Positions 48,001-59,960 of a stretch of 64,000 nucleotides of DNA are shown in pieces. The DNA comes from Echinococcus granulosus (lineage: Eukaryota > Platyhelminthes > Cestoda > Cyclophyllidea > Taeniidae), in the NCBI RefSeq assembly GCF_000524195.1, contig NW_020170442.1, positions 310,001 through 374,000 on the forward strand, read 5' to 3'. Within the stretch, counting starts at the first letter, position 1; each line of letters begins with the position of its first letter. Position numbers and translations under genes: made by a program. The notes beneath the pieces are model-generated. The model ran no database searches. It saw only the letters and a program-made list of their open reading frames with translations, and was not told where the DNA came from.

Positions 48001-51000
48001 CCCATGGGTTAAAGTAAATGCGTAAAAAAAATGACTTTGGCATTCATAACTGCATGAAAAACAGCAATCACTAATGGGTAACTGCATTATTTAGGGTGAA
48101 TTTTATCGTTATTATCCGTGCAAACAGCCTCCATACAGCTGCAAAATCACCTACTTAGCAATGTCGAATGGAATGGTCAGACATAATTGTTTTTAATTCA
48201 TTTGAAAATGGCTTAATTCTACATAGAACAAATGGTTAAGCTAGATAACTACCAAGGTCACACAAGTGCCTGTTAGGGTATACAAATGAGCGTCTTTGAA
48301 GGCCTCTTTGGGATTAATGAAATGTGATTTTTTATAGTGACTTTAGTGGGCGAAAAGATGTTCACTTAATTTTACTCTTTGATGACCTGTGCATTCGGAA
48401 GGTTTCCTTGAGTCTTAATATCATAGCCCTCATTGAAGTAAAGGCTTTCACATATAACAATCAATTTGACTTTCGCAGGTTGGTAATTCAGATACCCAAA
48501 GTTCTGTTTCGTGCAATGTCTTCCCATAATAACGAATTTATTGAAACTCTACTAATCTCAGTTTTCCACTAAGTATGTCATGGATTCGATGGTGGTTGCA
48601 TGCTGGTCAATCTTTTAGTTGGGATCGAGATTATAACTAGTCAAGTTACCTATTGAGTAAAATAGCTCCAAACAGGTTATTTAGGGACAAACCTCTTCTA
48701 ATTGATTGAATTTAAAGCCCTTCAGCTCAGTTAGAACGATTGGTCTTAAATTATGTGCATACTCTTTTTATTCTGTCGTAAAGTTAGGCTACCTTTTTAC
48801 TCTCGTCACCACTCACAAAGGTAGATAGACCTGCTCACAAAGTTTTATGCTCTCCATATAGGCAAGCCTTTAATTAAGCTCTTCGAAGTGGAGTGAATAG
48901 AGACGTTTTCCCTTGCATGGCGAATTACAAATCTGCACATTTCTAGTGTGGTCCATTGCCCAAAAACAAATAGATGTAAGCAAAAAATTTTGCAACATGG
49001 GTTCAAGGAGTCAGAAGAGTAGTACTGGGAGATAATTGTGATTGTTACCGAGATGCACATCCGGAGTTCGTATTAAATAACGCTATCTGGGTGGCCACTC
49101 AGCGGTGCCACCCTCATCTCCTTCGTCACTGCATTTTTTACCTTTTGCCATGTAACCTACTTCAACTTATCCAAAAAACATTTAAAATATGTACTATGTA
49201 GAATTGGGTGTTATTAGAATAATTCAAGAAATTTTCGTTTAAGCACAGACGTGTTTTGCGATTATTGTGATTTTTGGTGTTATTCGATTATTGCACAGAC
49301 CTCAAAGTGAAGATATCAACACCCACTTAATTACCATCCCTGCTTTTTATTAAGTGAAATCATAAAATCTAATGGGGACCCGATACTATGGGTCAAGACT
49401 CAGACCACTTCAAGAACTTCGTCTAGTCATATATGTGCATGTGTTAATTTATGGTGTTTCGTTTGAACTACCACCATTGGTATTCACAGTTGGAGCTTCC
49501 TCTCTGGAAGCTCTGGTGCAATATTAATTCGACCCAAGATCTTTATCCAACAGACGTGAGGCGGATCATATGAGCTAGCATTGTATCTGTCCCAATTTAC
49601 ACCTTTTTAAAGAAAATTTTCGATTATATGGAACTCAGGGGAAAAAGTGGAGGGCGCAGATTTTAATGTATCCAGTCGACGGTGTCAACCACTCGCAAAA
49701 TAATTTTAGAGAAAACAGTATCTGTATGTGTATACGCATAATTCCTGAATCATAAACGCTCTTATTTTGGGTGACTGGAAAGGCAATCTAGGCTAAAAAT
49801 GTCTTTTGTGTTGTGGATGCTCAATTTTAAACCACGTAGCAGCATGCATGCCTTCATTGTTTGTTAAAAAATTTGTCGAATAGAAAGGTTTCATGGTGAT
49901 GATAGCACATCGTTTCACTGCCTCATCACCGATGATCGAAACCCCTTAAAGAATGGGTAAATTAAACACAGAACAATGCCATTTTCTCCTGCTCATTTGG
50001 CTATGGAAAGAAGTGAATTAATTAAGTGGCGAGAAATTGGAAAGGAAAAGGCCATAACTCAAAAATCAGCATGAATACTTGTGGCTTGCATGAGTCACAA
50101 CGGCACAAGTGGACTAGGCGCGGTTTTTTACATTGAGCTCATGTTCTGACATGACCACCATGTGCAGGGCCACATTAATGAGAAGAGCATTGTCTTGAGA
50201 CCTTGAGTGACGGTGGCCGACACGTTAGGATATATGGCCCCACCGTTTCCGAGACGAAGGGTTTAGCGACGAGAGGGAAGGGCGAAGAGGCGAGGTGTAC
50301 TCGGGCTGGGGGACTTTAGTGATCGCAGTGCTCTAACAAGCTTTGCATGCTAGCAGATGCATTTCAACAATCACCGTACTTCACTTTTATAAACAAGCTA
50401 TGTAAACCAATCCTACTCTCTGACGCAAATGACCAAAAGTGAAAACAGCAGTGTGAAAAATATATTTCTTTTATATTAATATACGTTAGTATTATTCTAA
50501 TAAAATGTACGAAAATAAACACTTCAATTACCCTTGAACCTACTGATATGTATTGGTCAGTGGATATGTCAGTCAGTAATACGCCATTTTAGATTTCGTG
50601 TTTGTTTCATGGAAGACATGCTAATTTCATCCTAATCCAAAGTTTACATTGGCTCATCTAAGTCTTTTTTGTGAAAAAAATGGGCTACGAAATGTCTTTT
50701 ATACCGAAATTAGTAAATGGGAAATCCCAGTACCCATTAAAACCTGTTCGTTGTTCCTAATTTGTTACTGGCCTAAAGGACATACGAATACTAGCAAAAA
50801 TGGGCAATCTGTAGATGACTAGATGATAATTTTTTTAACAATTTCCATTATGCCATGACTCTTGTGCTGGTTCGCAATTCACGTTGTCCGACATTAAATA
50901 TTAAGACAGAGCAAAGTCACCTTTCGCAGTATACTCATATGCAAACTATAATGAATTAAGGAATTCTAAGTAGGATCAAGTTGATGGTGCTTTAAAAAGG

Positions 51001-51153
51001 TAGTTTGCGACACATTCTTCACACAGAATTTAATCTACACAGGCTAGAGACTGGTAATCAAATGGAGAGCACACTGACAAGGCACTTTTAACTTTGAAAA
51101 GGTTACATATTTACTTGAACTTCTATCCAATTTGCAGTCTGTGAAAGGCGAAC
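42030..51153. other. Gene-poor stretch of 9 kb
   Basis: AT-rich with only short unsupported frames (the longest are 101 codons at 42123-42428 and 113 codons at 42663-43004, both minus). The first starts MTNTPLLRRLTSHFPK, which could be a basic leader upstream of the 41.6-42.0 kb patch, but no splice link was established. No other structure except the hairpin listed separately. Confidence 0.4.
44193..44237. repeat. Imperfect palindrome / hairpin
   Basis: CAGATGATG and GCCTA on the left pair with TAGGC and CATCATCTG on the right around a short loop; the interrupting bases make it imperfect. A single copy was noticed in the window. Confidence 0.6.
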
Positions 51154-52027
51154 TTAATTGGCTTTCGTAGGCTTCTGGTGAACAAGAAAGCAACTACCAT
51201 TGAAGAAAAGTGCTGACAAGAGGTCAGCGTTCGGAAACATTTGCAATAACCCACCTGACGCAAAATTAATCACAATGGAAAGTGGCAAATCGCCATTCCC
51301 TTTCCAAAAAATAAAGCCCAACAGTGGCCCAAAATGTGGCACAAGAAAGTGCATGCGCACTATGTTTACAAATAAGAAAACTACATCGATTGGACTATGA
51401 TAAGGTAAGTTGGGATGTTTTAACAGCACGAATATCAATTGCTATTACTGGTAGACACTGGAATTACCAGAAAAGGTGTTTTTTTTGTAGATGTGATACA
51501 AGTGGTGCTAAAAAAACAAACAGTGTTATTGTATATGTAATCATTTCAATATGCTTGGCGATCATTTCACCACCCTAACAAAACCTCAAAACCTTACGTT
51601 TATGCCTGAAGTGGAACATGATTGTATGTAGTCATCTAAATGTGAATCCACATACTCTCCCCAAAAGGTTGCATTCCATGGGCTGTTCTCCCTCATATCG
51701 AAACCAATGATATGTAGCTTTTCACAGTCGCTTGTCACTTCGAAGAATACATGATTACTGAACTTCATGATTGGCAGGAAGACGGAAAAACGTGACGTTA
51801 TGTTCGAAACGTAATTATTGATGATTACTCTGAAAAAATGTAATCCATTAGGCTACCTGAGCCACCACCATAACCGCTTATTTTTCCGAACTGTGTTATG
51901 CAAAAATGCCCTGACTCTTTTTAATCACCGGAAAAAGTGGTCAAGAAAAGCCCTTGTTGAATGATATGACCACAACCTTTTATTAATTACTCACTGCTTC
52001 ATCCACCTCAGTTAAGGCGGCGGCCAT
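51154..52027 (-). CDS. Candidate small five-exon gene, product unknown (about 145 aa)
   Basis: Exons (minus): 52027-51995, 51890-51857, 51827-51598, 51507-51468, 51254-51154; the sum is 438 nt, a multiple of three, ending TAA. It starts MAAALTEVDEA in a GC-rich YY1-like context (AAAATGGCCGCC) before GTGAGT. The best-supported part is the 3' half: HVFFEVTSDCEKLHIIG ... SGIN/GTAAGG, then HHLYHIYKKNTFS with phase-1 exit, then GLLQMFPNADLLSALFF to the stop. The second exon (34 nt) and the 29-nt intron 51856-51828 are speculative and could be wrong. No domain family recognised; predicted residues are mixed polar and aromatic with no signal peptide or clear membrane span. Confidence 0.35.
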
Positions 52028-53386
52028 TTTCTTACCCGACTTTGAAGTGAACGCGACCGGCTGTGGGAGCAGTTGAATCAACAGACAAGTCCGAAGGGAG
52101 AAACAAACTTTTACACCCTCATTTGCGCTTGCGGCCGTTATTATCGCTGTGCTCAAACAAATCACTTCATGCTCTCTTAAATAGCTAGTACGCCTCACTT
52201 TCTTCGGAAAGGAATAAGTTCGCCGTGGATGGGATAATTTCTTCAAGCTGTTGTTAAATGACTGTAGTTTCATTTGATTTGCTTATGGACTCCCCTGATT
52301 GTGTTATGGTAGCGTGATACTGTATCAACCAACTGAATAATCCTTCAAATGGACCCAAATATAGACGTGTTTAAACTTCCACAGTATGAAAAACAGCGCT
52401 GCTTAATCGAGGGACCGTTGCATTGGGATGTGAATAGATAATACGCATAAAACGCGACATTATCATAAAATATACAAGAAAGCAGACGCATAAAGGTCAA
52501 CATTTCTGTGCCTTAGGAATACAAAAGAGTATTTTAATCGGAAGCTAACATTTTAGGCTGCCTTCTTGCTAAATGGCGCAAATTTACGCGCAGAATATAT
52601 TTATAAAAACATCATAATTTTTCGCCTACTTCGTTGCCTTTGCTCTTTCCGCCAAGAATTTCGAAAAATGGCTATTTCGCACTACATTCGGGGGCGAATA
52701 AAATTGTGATAGTTCTACGAAATGTATGTTTACTTAGTTCTTCATTTTAATTAAATGTCATGTAAAGTTATTCAGTCATTTCGTGCATTTTAAAATCACT
52801 ATGTGCTAATAATATTTAAATAATAGAAGGAGTTGCAATTATTTGCAAGCAATAAACTGCTGGCAATGATGATTGCAAATGAATGCGGTTTAGCGAAACA
52901 GACAAAAATTCTTTCGTTCCAAAAATTTTTGGAGATGCATTGTTTGTAGTTTTTACATGCAACTACTTTATAATCGTCGAATCCCTTAACTTTCCATGGG
53001 GAAAGTTTATTGCTAAAAATTGAAGCGAGTTAAAAGGATATCAAGAGCCTGTTTCCCATTTTTAATATGCGTTACTGCTAAGCCTGCTTCACAGAAAGGT
53101 GCCAGGCTAGCAATTCAATGCCTCAACCTTATCTTCAATTCTCATCCCATCATACTTGGATTTCATTAGCTTTTTAGCAGAATTCGTGAATATGTGCGTG
53201 TCTTGCTCAAGTAAAAAAGAATGCACATGATTTTTGGAACTTTTTGGTTTAATTTAGTTTGAGAGATGTCAATCTACGTAAAAAAGAAATGCATTTCATC
53301 CAATGATCGTCTTATTGGTGGCAGTAAATATCTTGGGTGAGTTAGTGCGCAGTTACTTTAAAAAGCTTAATCGTCCCTAAGAATAG
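52028..53386. other. Upstream of the 51-52 kb candidate, no gene
   Basis: 52030-52160 is relatively GC-rich and could be the promoter of the minus-strand candidate. The remainder is AT-rich without supported features. Confidence 0.4.
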
Positions 53387-53523
53387 TTAACACGTCAGTT
53401 TTAAAGAAAGTAAAACGCTTTCGGTGGCGACATAAAAACACGCGGCTGCAGTTGCGATCAACCACCCCGCCGAAACCAGAAAGTATCGGTAGAACGCGTA
53501 CCGTTGAGGAAGAATCTTACGAC
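53387..53523 (-). CDS. Candidate terminal exon of a small membrane protein
   Basis: It is entered after TTTTTTGTGGACAG in phase 1, open to TAA. The frame reads RKILPQRYAFYRYFLVSAGW followed by IATAAACFYVATES, a plausible single membrane-spanning helix with basic residues before it. It is GC-richer than its surroundings. No upstream exons were found and no family is recognised. The frame is also open upstream of the acceptor to about 53596. Confidence 0.33.
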
Positions 53524-55570
53524 CTGTCCACAAAAAAGCGAACTTTATTGCGTATAAATTCCAGAAAAGGATGAGTGGATTATACTTTTCAGTCACTTTA
53601 ACGAAGTAAGCTCACAAAACCATTCCAAAGGTTAAATCATAACCTCCAGGATGGCAGAAATTACCTCAACACGAGTGCTAATGAATTTGTTTAGGAATTA
53701 TCTGAGCTGTTCAATCCGCCTGTGGAAGAATCTGTAGTATCCAAAAGTTAATGAACTGATTTTTTAAGATGAATAACTATCAAGTGCGCCGAGAAATCTC
53801 AATGTCACCATAATCCTCAATAATTTCCTATTCTCTCTGCACCACTTGCCTAGTCACCCGCACTCTCCGAAATTCGTTTTTGTCTTTTCCCAAGAGGACT
53901 TTGACCATTCCTTGAAATGGCGCTATGTTTGAGAGAATATTAAATGGATTGTTATTATGGGAATTCAAGTGATACAAAAAATGCCACTTTTAAAAAGCAG
54001 ACAGACTGTGATCGGATGGATCAGTGGCATTAATTTTTGAAAATCTGAGCAAAAGACAGTACCGGCTCCTTTTAATCAACAGTACACCGGCTTTATAGTA
54101 ATTTAGGGTTTGCATTAACTAAAATGGCTCATTGGTACTTTTTAAGCACTGAAGGTATGCAGAGGGGTGAACTCTGTTTGTTATAATGGATAATGCTAGC
54201 AGAACTCCTCTTTTCCAGTTTTCTAGAACCACCGAGCAGATAATTTTACTATCAGGGTTATGTTTTTCCCGTATGCATTTGTAGGGGTTAATTTGAGAAA
54301 CTCCATAGCATTTAAGTTGCCCAATTCCCTAGAGACTATACCGAAATCGGCAACAGCTCTTACAGCTTTGTGGATTCGTGAGACCTTTGCGAGCTCAAAT
54401 GAACCAGAATTGAAAAAACACCAAGGTGGATGTTTTAAAACGACCTGGAATAAGCCGCTTTAGTGGCTGTGACGTCGCCAACCGGGGGCTCATAATTTTT
54501 ATGGCTAGTTACCTCAGTTAGAGGAACTGCTGTTTCGTATCCCTTCACCAGAGCTAGGATGACTTTCAGAACATCTCAACAGGTTGTTTCAAAACACTCA
54601 CCCATAGACCACTCGTATTTTAAAATTTGCACTTTAAGGCTGTACTACGTCTACACAGGATGGAAGACTTTTCAATTTGCTTCTGTTGATGCTAAATCAG
54701 TGCAGGAGAATTTGGTTAACCTTTCCCTCTTACATGAGGCAGACAATGATTTAGAACGTTAATGCGAGTTCACCTATTTACGCGGAGAAACACTTTAAAT
54801 AAATGACATTTTTGAAAATCGCACAAAATATATTTCAAGTCGAATCAACAGGTTATACTGTAAATTTAGAGATGTATGAACAATGTAATCCAAGATTACA
54901 ATTAACTTCTTAAATTTTATTATGGACACTGTTGCTATCTGCTTTACTGTCTAACTAATGGTGGTGCTTACACAAAATTTAATTAGCTTCAATTTATAAA
55001 ATAAAAAAGCACTTTATTTGGACCTTCTTATAAGAAAATGGCTTATAACTCAATTTCGGAAAATTCTCGTCCTAACTGGATGGAGAAGTATTTGAAACGC
55101 GTTTGACGGTTAAAGTACTGAGACGCCATGTCGTTTCCAGCAGCACCAAGCGTGTGCTCGAGGATTTATCGTGCATCCAAGTGATAGCATCACTCAGACT
55201 TCCCGACAGGAAGAATTACTTGTAGACCCAACTTACTACACCGCAGACATACTTTCATCCTACAGGTAAGCGTTTAGCTCGCAAAGGCGGCATATAAGCA
55301 GATTTATTTCTTGCTACTTAAAAGCAGGTTAGGGTGATGTGTAGTTTATTCTATGACGCCTTAGATGCGCATACACCTCGAGTTCACCCAAGTGTGTTGC
55401 CGGAAAGTATGCTCAAATTGTTGTAGAAAATGTTTGAACTTTCTTCCTTCCTTTGAGAGCCACTAGCGTTGCGTGATCGCCGCGTAGACTTCTTTCCTCC
55501 TCAACACAAATTAGTCCCTTGCGCAAGCACACGGCCGGCGTGACTTTTTGCCACCCTCTTCTCTGCTTTC
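53524..55570. other. No gene recognised
   Basis: Two short plus-strand frames (54260-54463 and 54559-54762) are compositionally coding-like but lack motifs and clean splice sites. Confidence 0.35.
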
Positions 55571-55688
55571 ATGCGCCTCGGCTTTTCCACCGAAATTGCC
55601 TCTTATAAAACTATCCCATCGATCCGTTTTGGCCTTGTGCATGAAAAGCCTCCTCCGCCCGAAATGTGCGACAAGCTCCACAACCCTT
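55571..55688 (+). CDS. Candidate first coding exon (uncertain)
   Basis: ATG followed by an open frame (MRLGFSTEIASYKT, then EKPPPPEMCDKLHNP) ends exactly at T/GTAAGTGA, a strong donor, phase 1. The patch 55490-55690 is GC-rich compared with its flanks. Other frames on both strands are open too, so coding assignment is weak. No family recognised. Confidence 0.3.
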
Positions 55689-58600
55689 GTAAGTGACGCT
55701 AACCCGACTGCTAACATCGAAATTTTCCACTACCTTACCTAATTACAAGACTGATAGTATAGAAAATATTTGACTTCACAGAACTCAAGGCTACATGTCC
55801 TTACTTGCGCTATCTGACTGCCTCCAAAATCCTTACTAAATCCACTGGGGCAAACAGTATCACCGAAATTGGGGGAAAGTGTAAGCTCATAAGTGAATCA
55901 CTACCACACACGCTTTTACTGTTAATTTTGGTCTCAACTCCCCTGAGAAGAAACAACGTCATGTGCAGTCTTTTCTCACGCCAATCGGATGGGGACGCAT
56001 TGGTGACTGTTTTGAATGCATTTTAAGGTCAAACCATAGGCTTGATTTGTCACTTGATCATCATCGCGCTACTTTTTGTTTAATGTACTTAAACATAATA
56101 AGCAAAACTGTAAAAATAAAAGTTCACAATAAAAGAGAGAGGAATTTTGGGGAATATATTCTACACTTCAGGTTTTTTATTGACGAGACCATATAAAATG
56201 TTGGCTAATTAAGTAAGCAAATGGAGGCCTGCTATAGGTATCACTACGAATTGTTAAAGTGTAACACTTTTTAAAAATAAATAGATCTTTAGTAAAAGCC
56301 TAGACTGATTCCTCAACGTACTAAGATATGAATCCTAAAAGCCCTAATGCAAGTGTTGAAATATGGATGAAGTCAGAATATTTGGTCAACCCCATTAGGG
56401 GCAAAAAACTTTTCAATATTATAAGAGAGAACTGCTAAATTAATTGGTGGTGGATCTAGAAGGTGCATAAAAGTGCTAAAATTGCATTCCCATCCGCTTC
56501 TTAGCATGCAGGCTAGCTATTCTGGCAGCCCTTTTCACGTCAAAGTGAGAGGAAATGGTAAGGGCAATTAAATGCATCTTTTGAAGGCTTGTTTGGATAA
56601 TTTGTAAAACGCACGCAAAGTATTCACTCCTATTGGTGGAATAGCCCCGCTTTTATTTCTTCTGACCTCTCGAAGCAAATTTTGCAAGAAATGGAGTACT
56701 TTTGCAATTCATAGAGTAGATTTTCGACCGACACTGTTCAACTTGAATAGTCAAACAAAAATCCAGCTATAATGCTTTTCCAAACAGATTGAGACTGCCA
56801 AAGGATTAACGGCTTTAAGAACAGAATTCTGGAGTATTTATTTCTCTTAGCTATTAGCTGATTGTAACCTATTTGTTTACTCAGATGCAGTTTTTTTTGG
56901 TGCCACCAAAGTAATGCCATTCCAAATTGCATTAAACCTACCGCAAGTCATTCAGTATACTTGAGTAAAGGGTTAATAATTGTTCCCATGACACCAACTT
57001 CCGACCTGTTGTAATACCTTGAATAAGTCAAAGTGACCTCTTGGGTTATTGTTTCCTACTTTCTTGTTTTGGGATGATGTTTCATTAGTTAAATAAAGGA
57101 AATGTAGAGGAGTTTTTCAGTCAGTATTTCAACATTATTAAAAGATTGAGGAGACTTGAGTTGGCCTCTTGCTTCAAACCTTTTTAAAGCAGATTATTTA
57201 TTTTACCATATAATTTATTGAGACGCTTCTTAATTTTACCTTGTATGCGCAGTTGTTAGACGTCACAATATGCCCCTTTGGTGAGGAACGCTAGTTCAGC
57301 AGTTGAATTGAAGATAGGGGGCAAATAATTTGTCTGAAGGTAATTTGCGAGTGCCTCATTTAACCTTGACTTCACAGAGCCGAGCATAACATAGACTAAT
57401 AAAGTTATCTTACGTTTGCTTCATATGAGACTTGAGATGTCAAAAGGCAGAGGACTGCTCATTGTGTATCGATGACTATCCGTTTTCATGATTCCTTCAG
57501 AAGGGTCTCCAAGTTGACGAGCTTGCACTCTTTGTTACCCGAAAGCTACGATGAATAATTCCATTGTTAACGCATAAAATGTACTTGTTCGACAAGTGCA
57601 ACTAATTATTACAAATATTATTCTACAGTATATGCACTTTTAAATTCGCTAATTGATATCACCTACTGACCCATTGTAAATTGTTGCTTTATAAATACAT
57701 TAGAATGACCATTTTAGCAGTCATCTTCTTCTGCGAGGTCTCACTACATTATTCTGTGATATCTGGCAACAATTAATACCGAGATTCTCTATTTTCCCTT
57801 TTTTGCCTATTTCATTGTTTTCTTAATACAAGCTATGGTAAACAGTTGGTAAGATATCTTCTGGCATTTTCGTTGCATTCACTCACATCCCTATAGTGAA
57901 CAATTCCGAGGATGGATAAATGTAGGTGAAGTAACAGTGAAAGTTCCCAAGCATTAAGCGCATGTGCGACAGCTCAAACGACTACTACTAAAAACACCTG
58001 TAGAGTCGTGCATTCAAAGGTTGTTGTTACTGTAGTTCCCGACTCCCTAAAGACGAAAGAAGATATAATACTAGGACAGAATATATACATTCTACAAAAA
58101 GAAGAGATTGGGACTACTGACATAGCCCTGAGACCAGTCCACCCGGGAAAAGTACAATGGTGGGGACCTAAAGCGACCCTTTAACGGAACCGATAGTTAA
58201 ATAAAAAAACAACCAACGTATTGTAATTTCAACATACTATTTTATATCCAATCCCGGGGATCTGGAAAGCCTCACCGAAAACTGTGCATTATTCTTTACT
58301 TATAAAATTACTATTTCCTAATGTCGACATGTTTCCTAACTCTGAAAAAGAGCTTTCTGCATGCGGTAGCGAGACTTCGACCGAACAAACACGAGAATTG
58401 CAAAAACAAGGCCAATAAAATAGCAGAAAGAATAACTTTAGAAACGCACCTTTTTTCACCAAAATCCACAAAAGCGCATCAATGCACGCGCCCACACCAT
58501 CGCCGCGAATGATAGATGGACGGCCATTAGAGATGCACGTACAAACAGGTGGAAGAGAGGCCCATTATGGTGCTTTGTAGGCACGCTCTATTACCACTGT

Positions 58601-59960
58601 GCCTCATTTGTCGGGCTTCCAGTAGCGAACAAAAACGCATGTATAGAAGACATGTTTTATTAACCAATTATCACTCACAATTTGCTTTATGGAGTGACAT
58701 TACAATTGTGCTACTACAAACATGGTAGACGCTTGTCTTACACGCATCTTTGAGACAACTCTCCTGCCTGTAGTGGCATTGAAACAGCTTATGATGTATT
58801 ACTTTATTCCGACAAAACAACGCTACCAAACCAAAATAAACTGTTAAATTCAAGAAATTCTTTTTAGTGTCAGTCAAATGGAAACTGTTGGTGTTCAACC
58901 CTCCGAGCAACGTAGATAGACACTCGGATAATGCTAAAATAATGCGCAAAGAGAAGAGGAGAGGTGGCAAGATTCATCAAGTGAATGAAAGCGTTCTGTT
59001 TTAGAAAAGCTAAAACCAAATTTATATCATTTACCCAGCTATCCACAAACTAAAATCTAACTTCTCGTCAAGCTAATAGCTATTTCCACATAATTAAATG
59101 AGAAGTGAGTCGACTTCGAGATTTCCTTTTGGATACTCAAACTTTTTGCTGGCGCGAATGCTCGAAAAGGATAAGATGGTGAAAAAGTACAGTAAAGTTG
59201 TATTGCCATTTGTGGAAGAAACCAGGAACTAATTTACTTGAGCATTTGGATGGCAGTATGACCAAGATCAATGCTCAAAAACTGATGGAACTCCGCAAAC
59301 CGCTAGCAATATAAATTGAGCAGTTCCCATATGAATGTTTCTCACAGGAATCAACTCGCTTCTTTTTGAAGTTATTTTTTGTCTTCGTATTCGAAGAAAC
59401 GGCTCTATTTCGTAATGAAATTGGACAATGTGCAACTTTTAGCTTATGTTGATTGGGACTACTTTGTCTAAAAAGTTTTTCTAATGTTATTAAGCTGTTT
59501 ACCAGAAGCGAAACTCTAAAAGTCAAGTAATGCTATAAAATCGAAAGTTGTTCCCTTTTAATTTGCCAAGGGCGATTCACATAAGGCGTTATTGCATAGC
59601 TGAGGGTCCAAGTCCATTTGCCTCGGCACACGGTGGGATGGACTGCAAGTGTACTAGAGCGAAAGTGCCCCGAAGGGCATTCGAACTAGACGGACCGGAA
59701 GTGCGCCATGGCAGCGGTTGGTAGGTCCCGCTGAGTCCTTTTCAGGCGCGTGCACCAACTGCTTCGTCAGCACCTATCACGTGCGTGCATTGACATCAGA
59801 GTGCGTACGTATACGCGGACGTGGACAATACGCATGCACTCGTGCGGACGTATGTCGTATCTGAACGCTAATCAGCCATGCGCTCCCATCCACATACACA
59901 CACGCACACGTGCACATCGTTTGCTTTACCTTTGCACGCAGGCCGCATTTACCGGATGAC
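55689..59960. other. Upstream region of protocadherin, no gene
   Basis: AT-rich to about 59580, then GC-rich from 59600 to 59960 with a CA-rich tract at 59890-59925. This last part probably holds the promoter and leader of the protocadherin; an acceptor-like TTTGCACGCAG ends at 59940. Confidence 0.45.

Noticed and set aside
51598..52027. S-formylglutathione hydrolase (ESD) start, suggested by FGKISGYGGGS and RFSVFLP
   Set aside because: Sequence after FLP does not follow the esterase D family (no LSGLTCT or catalytic GHSMGG), so the likeness is probably chance.
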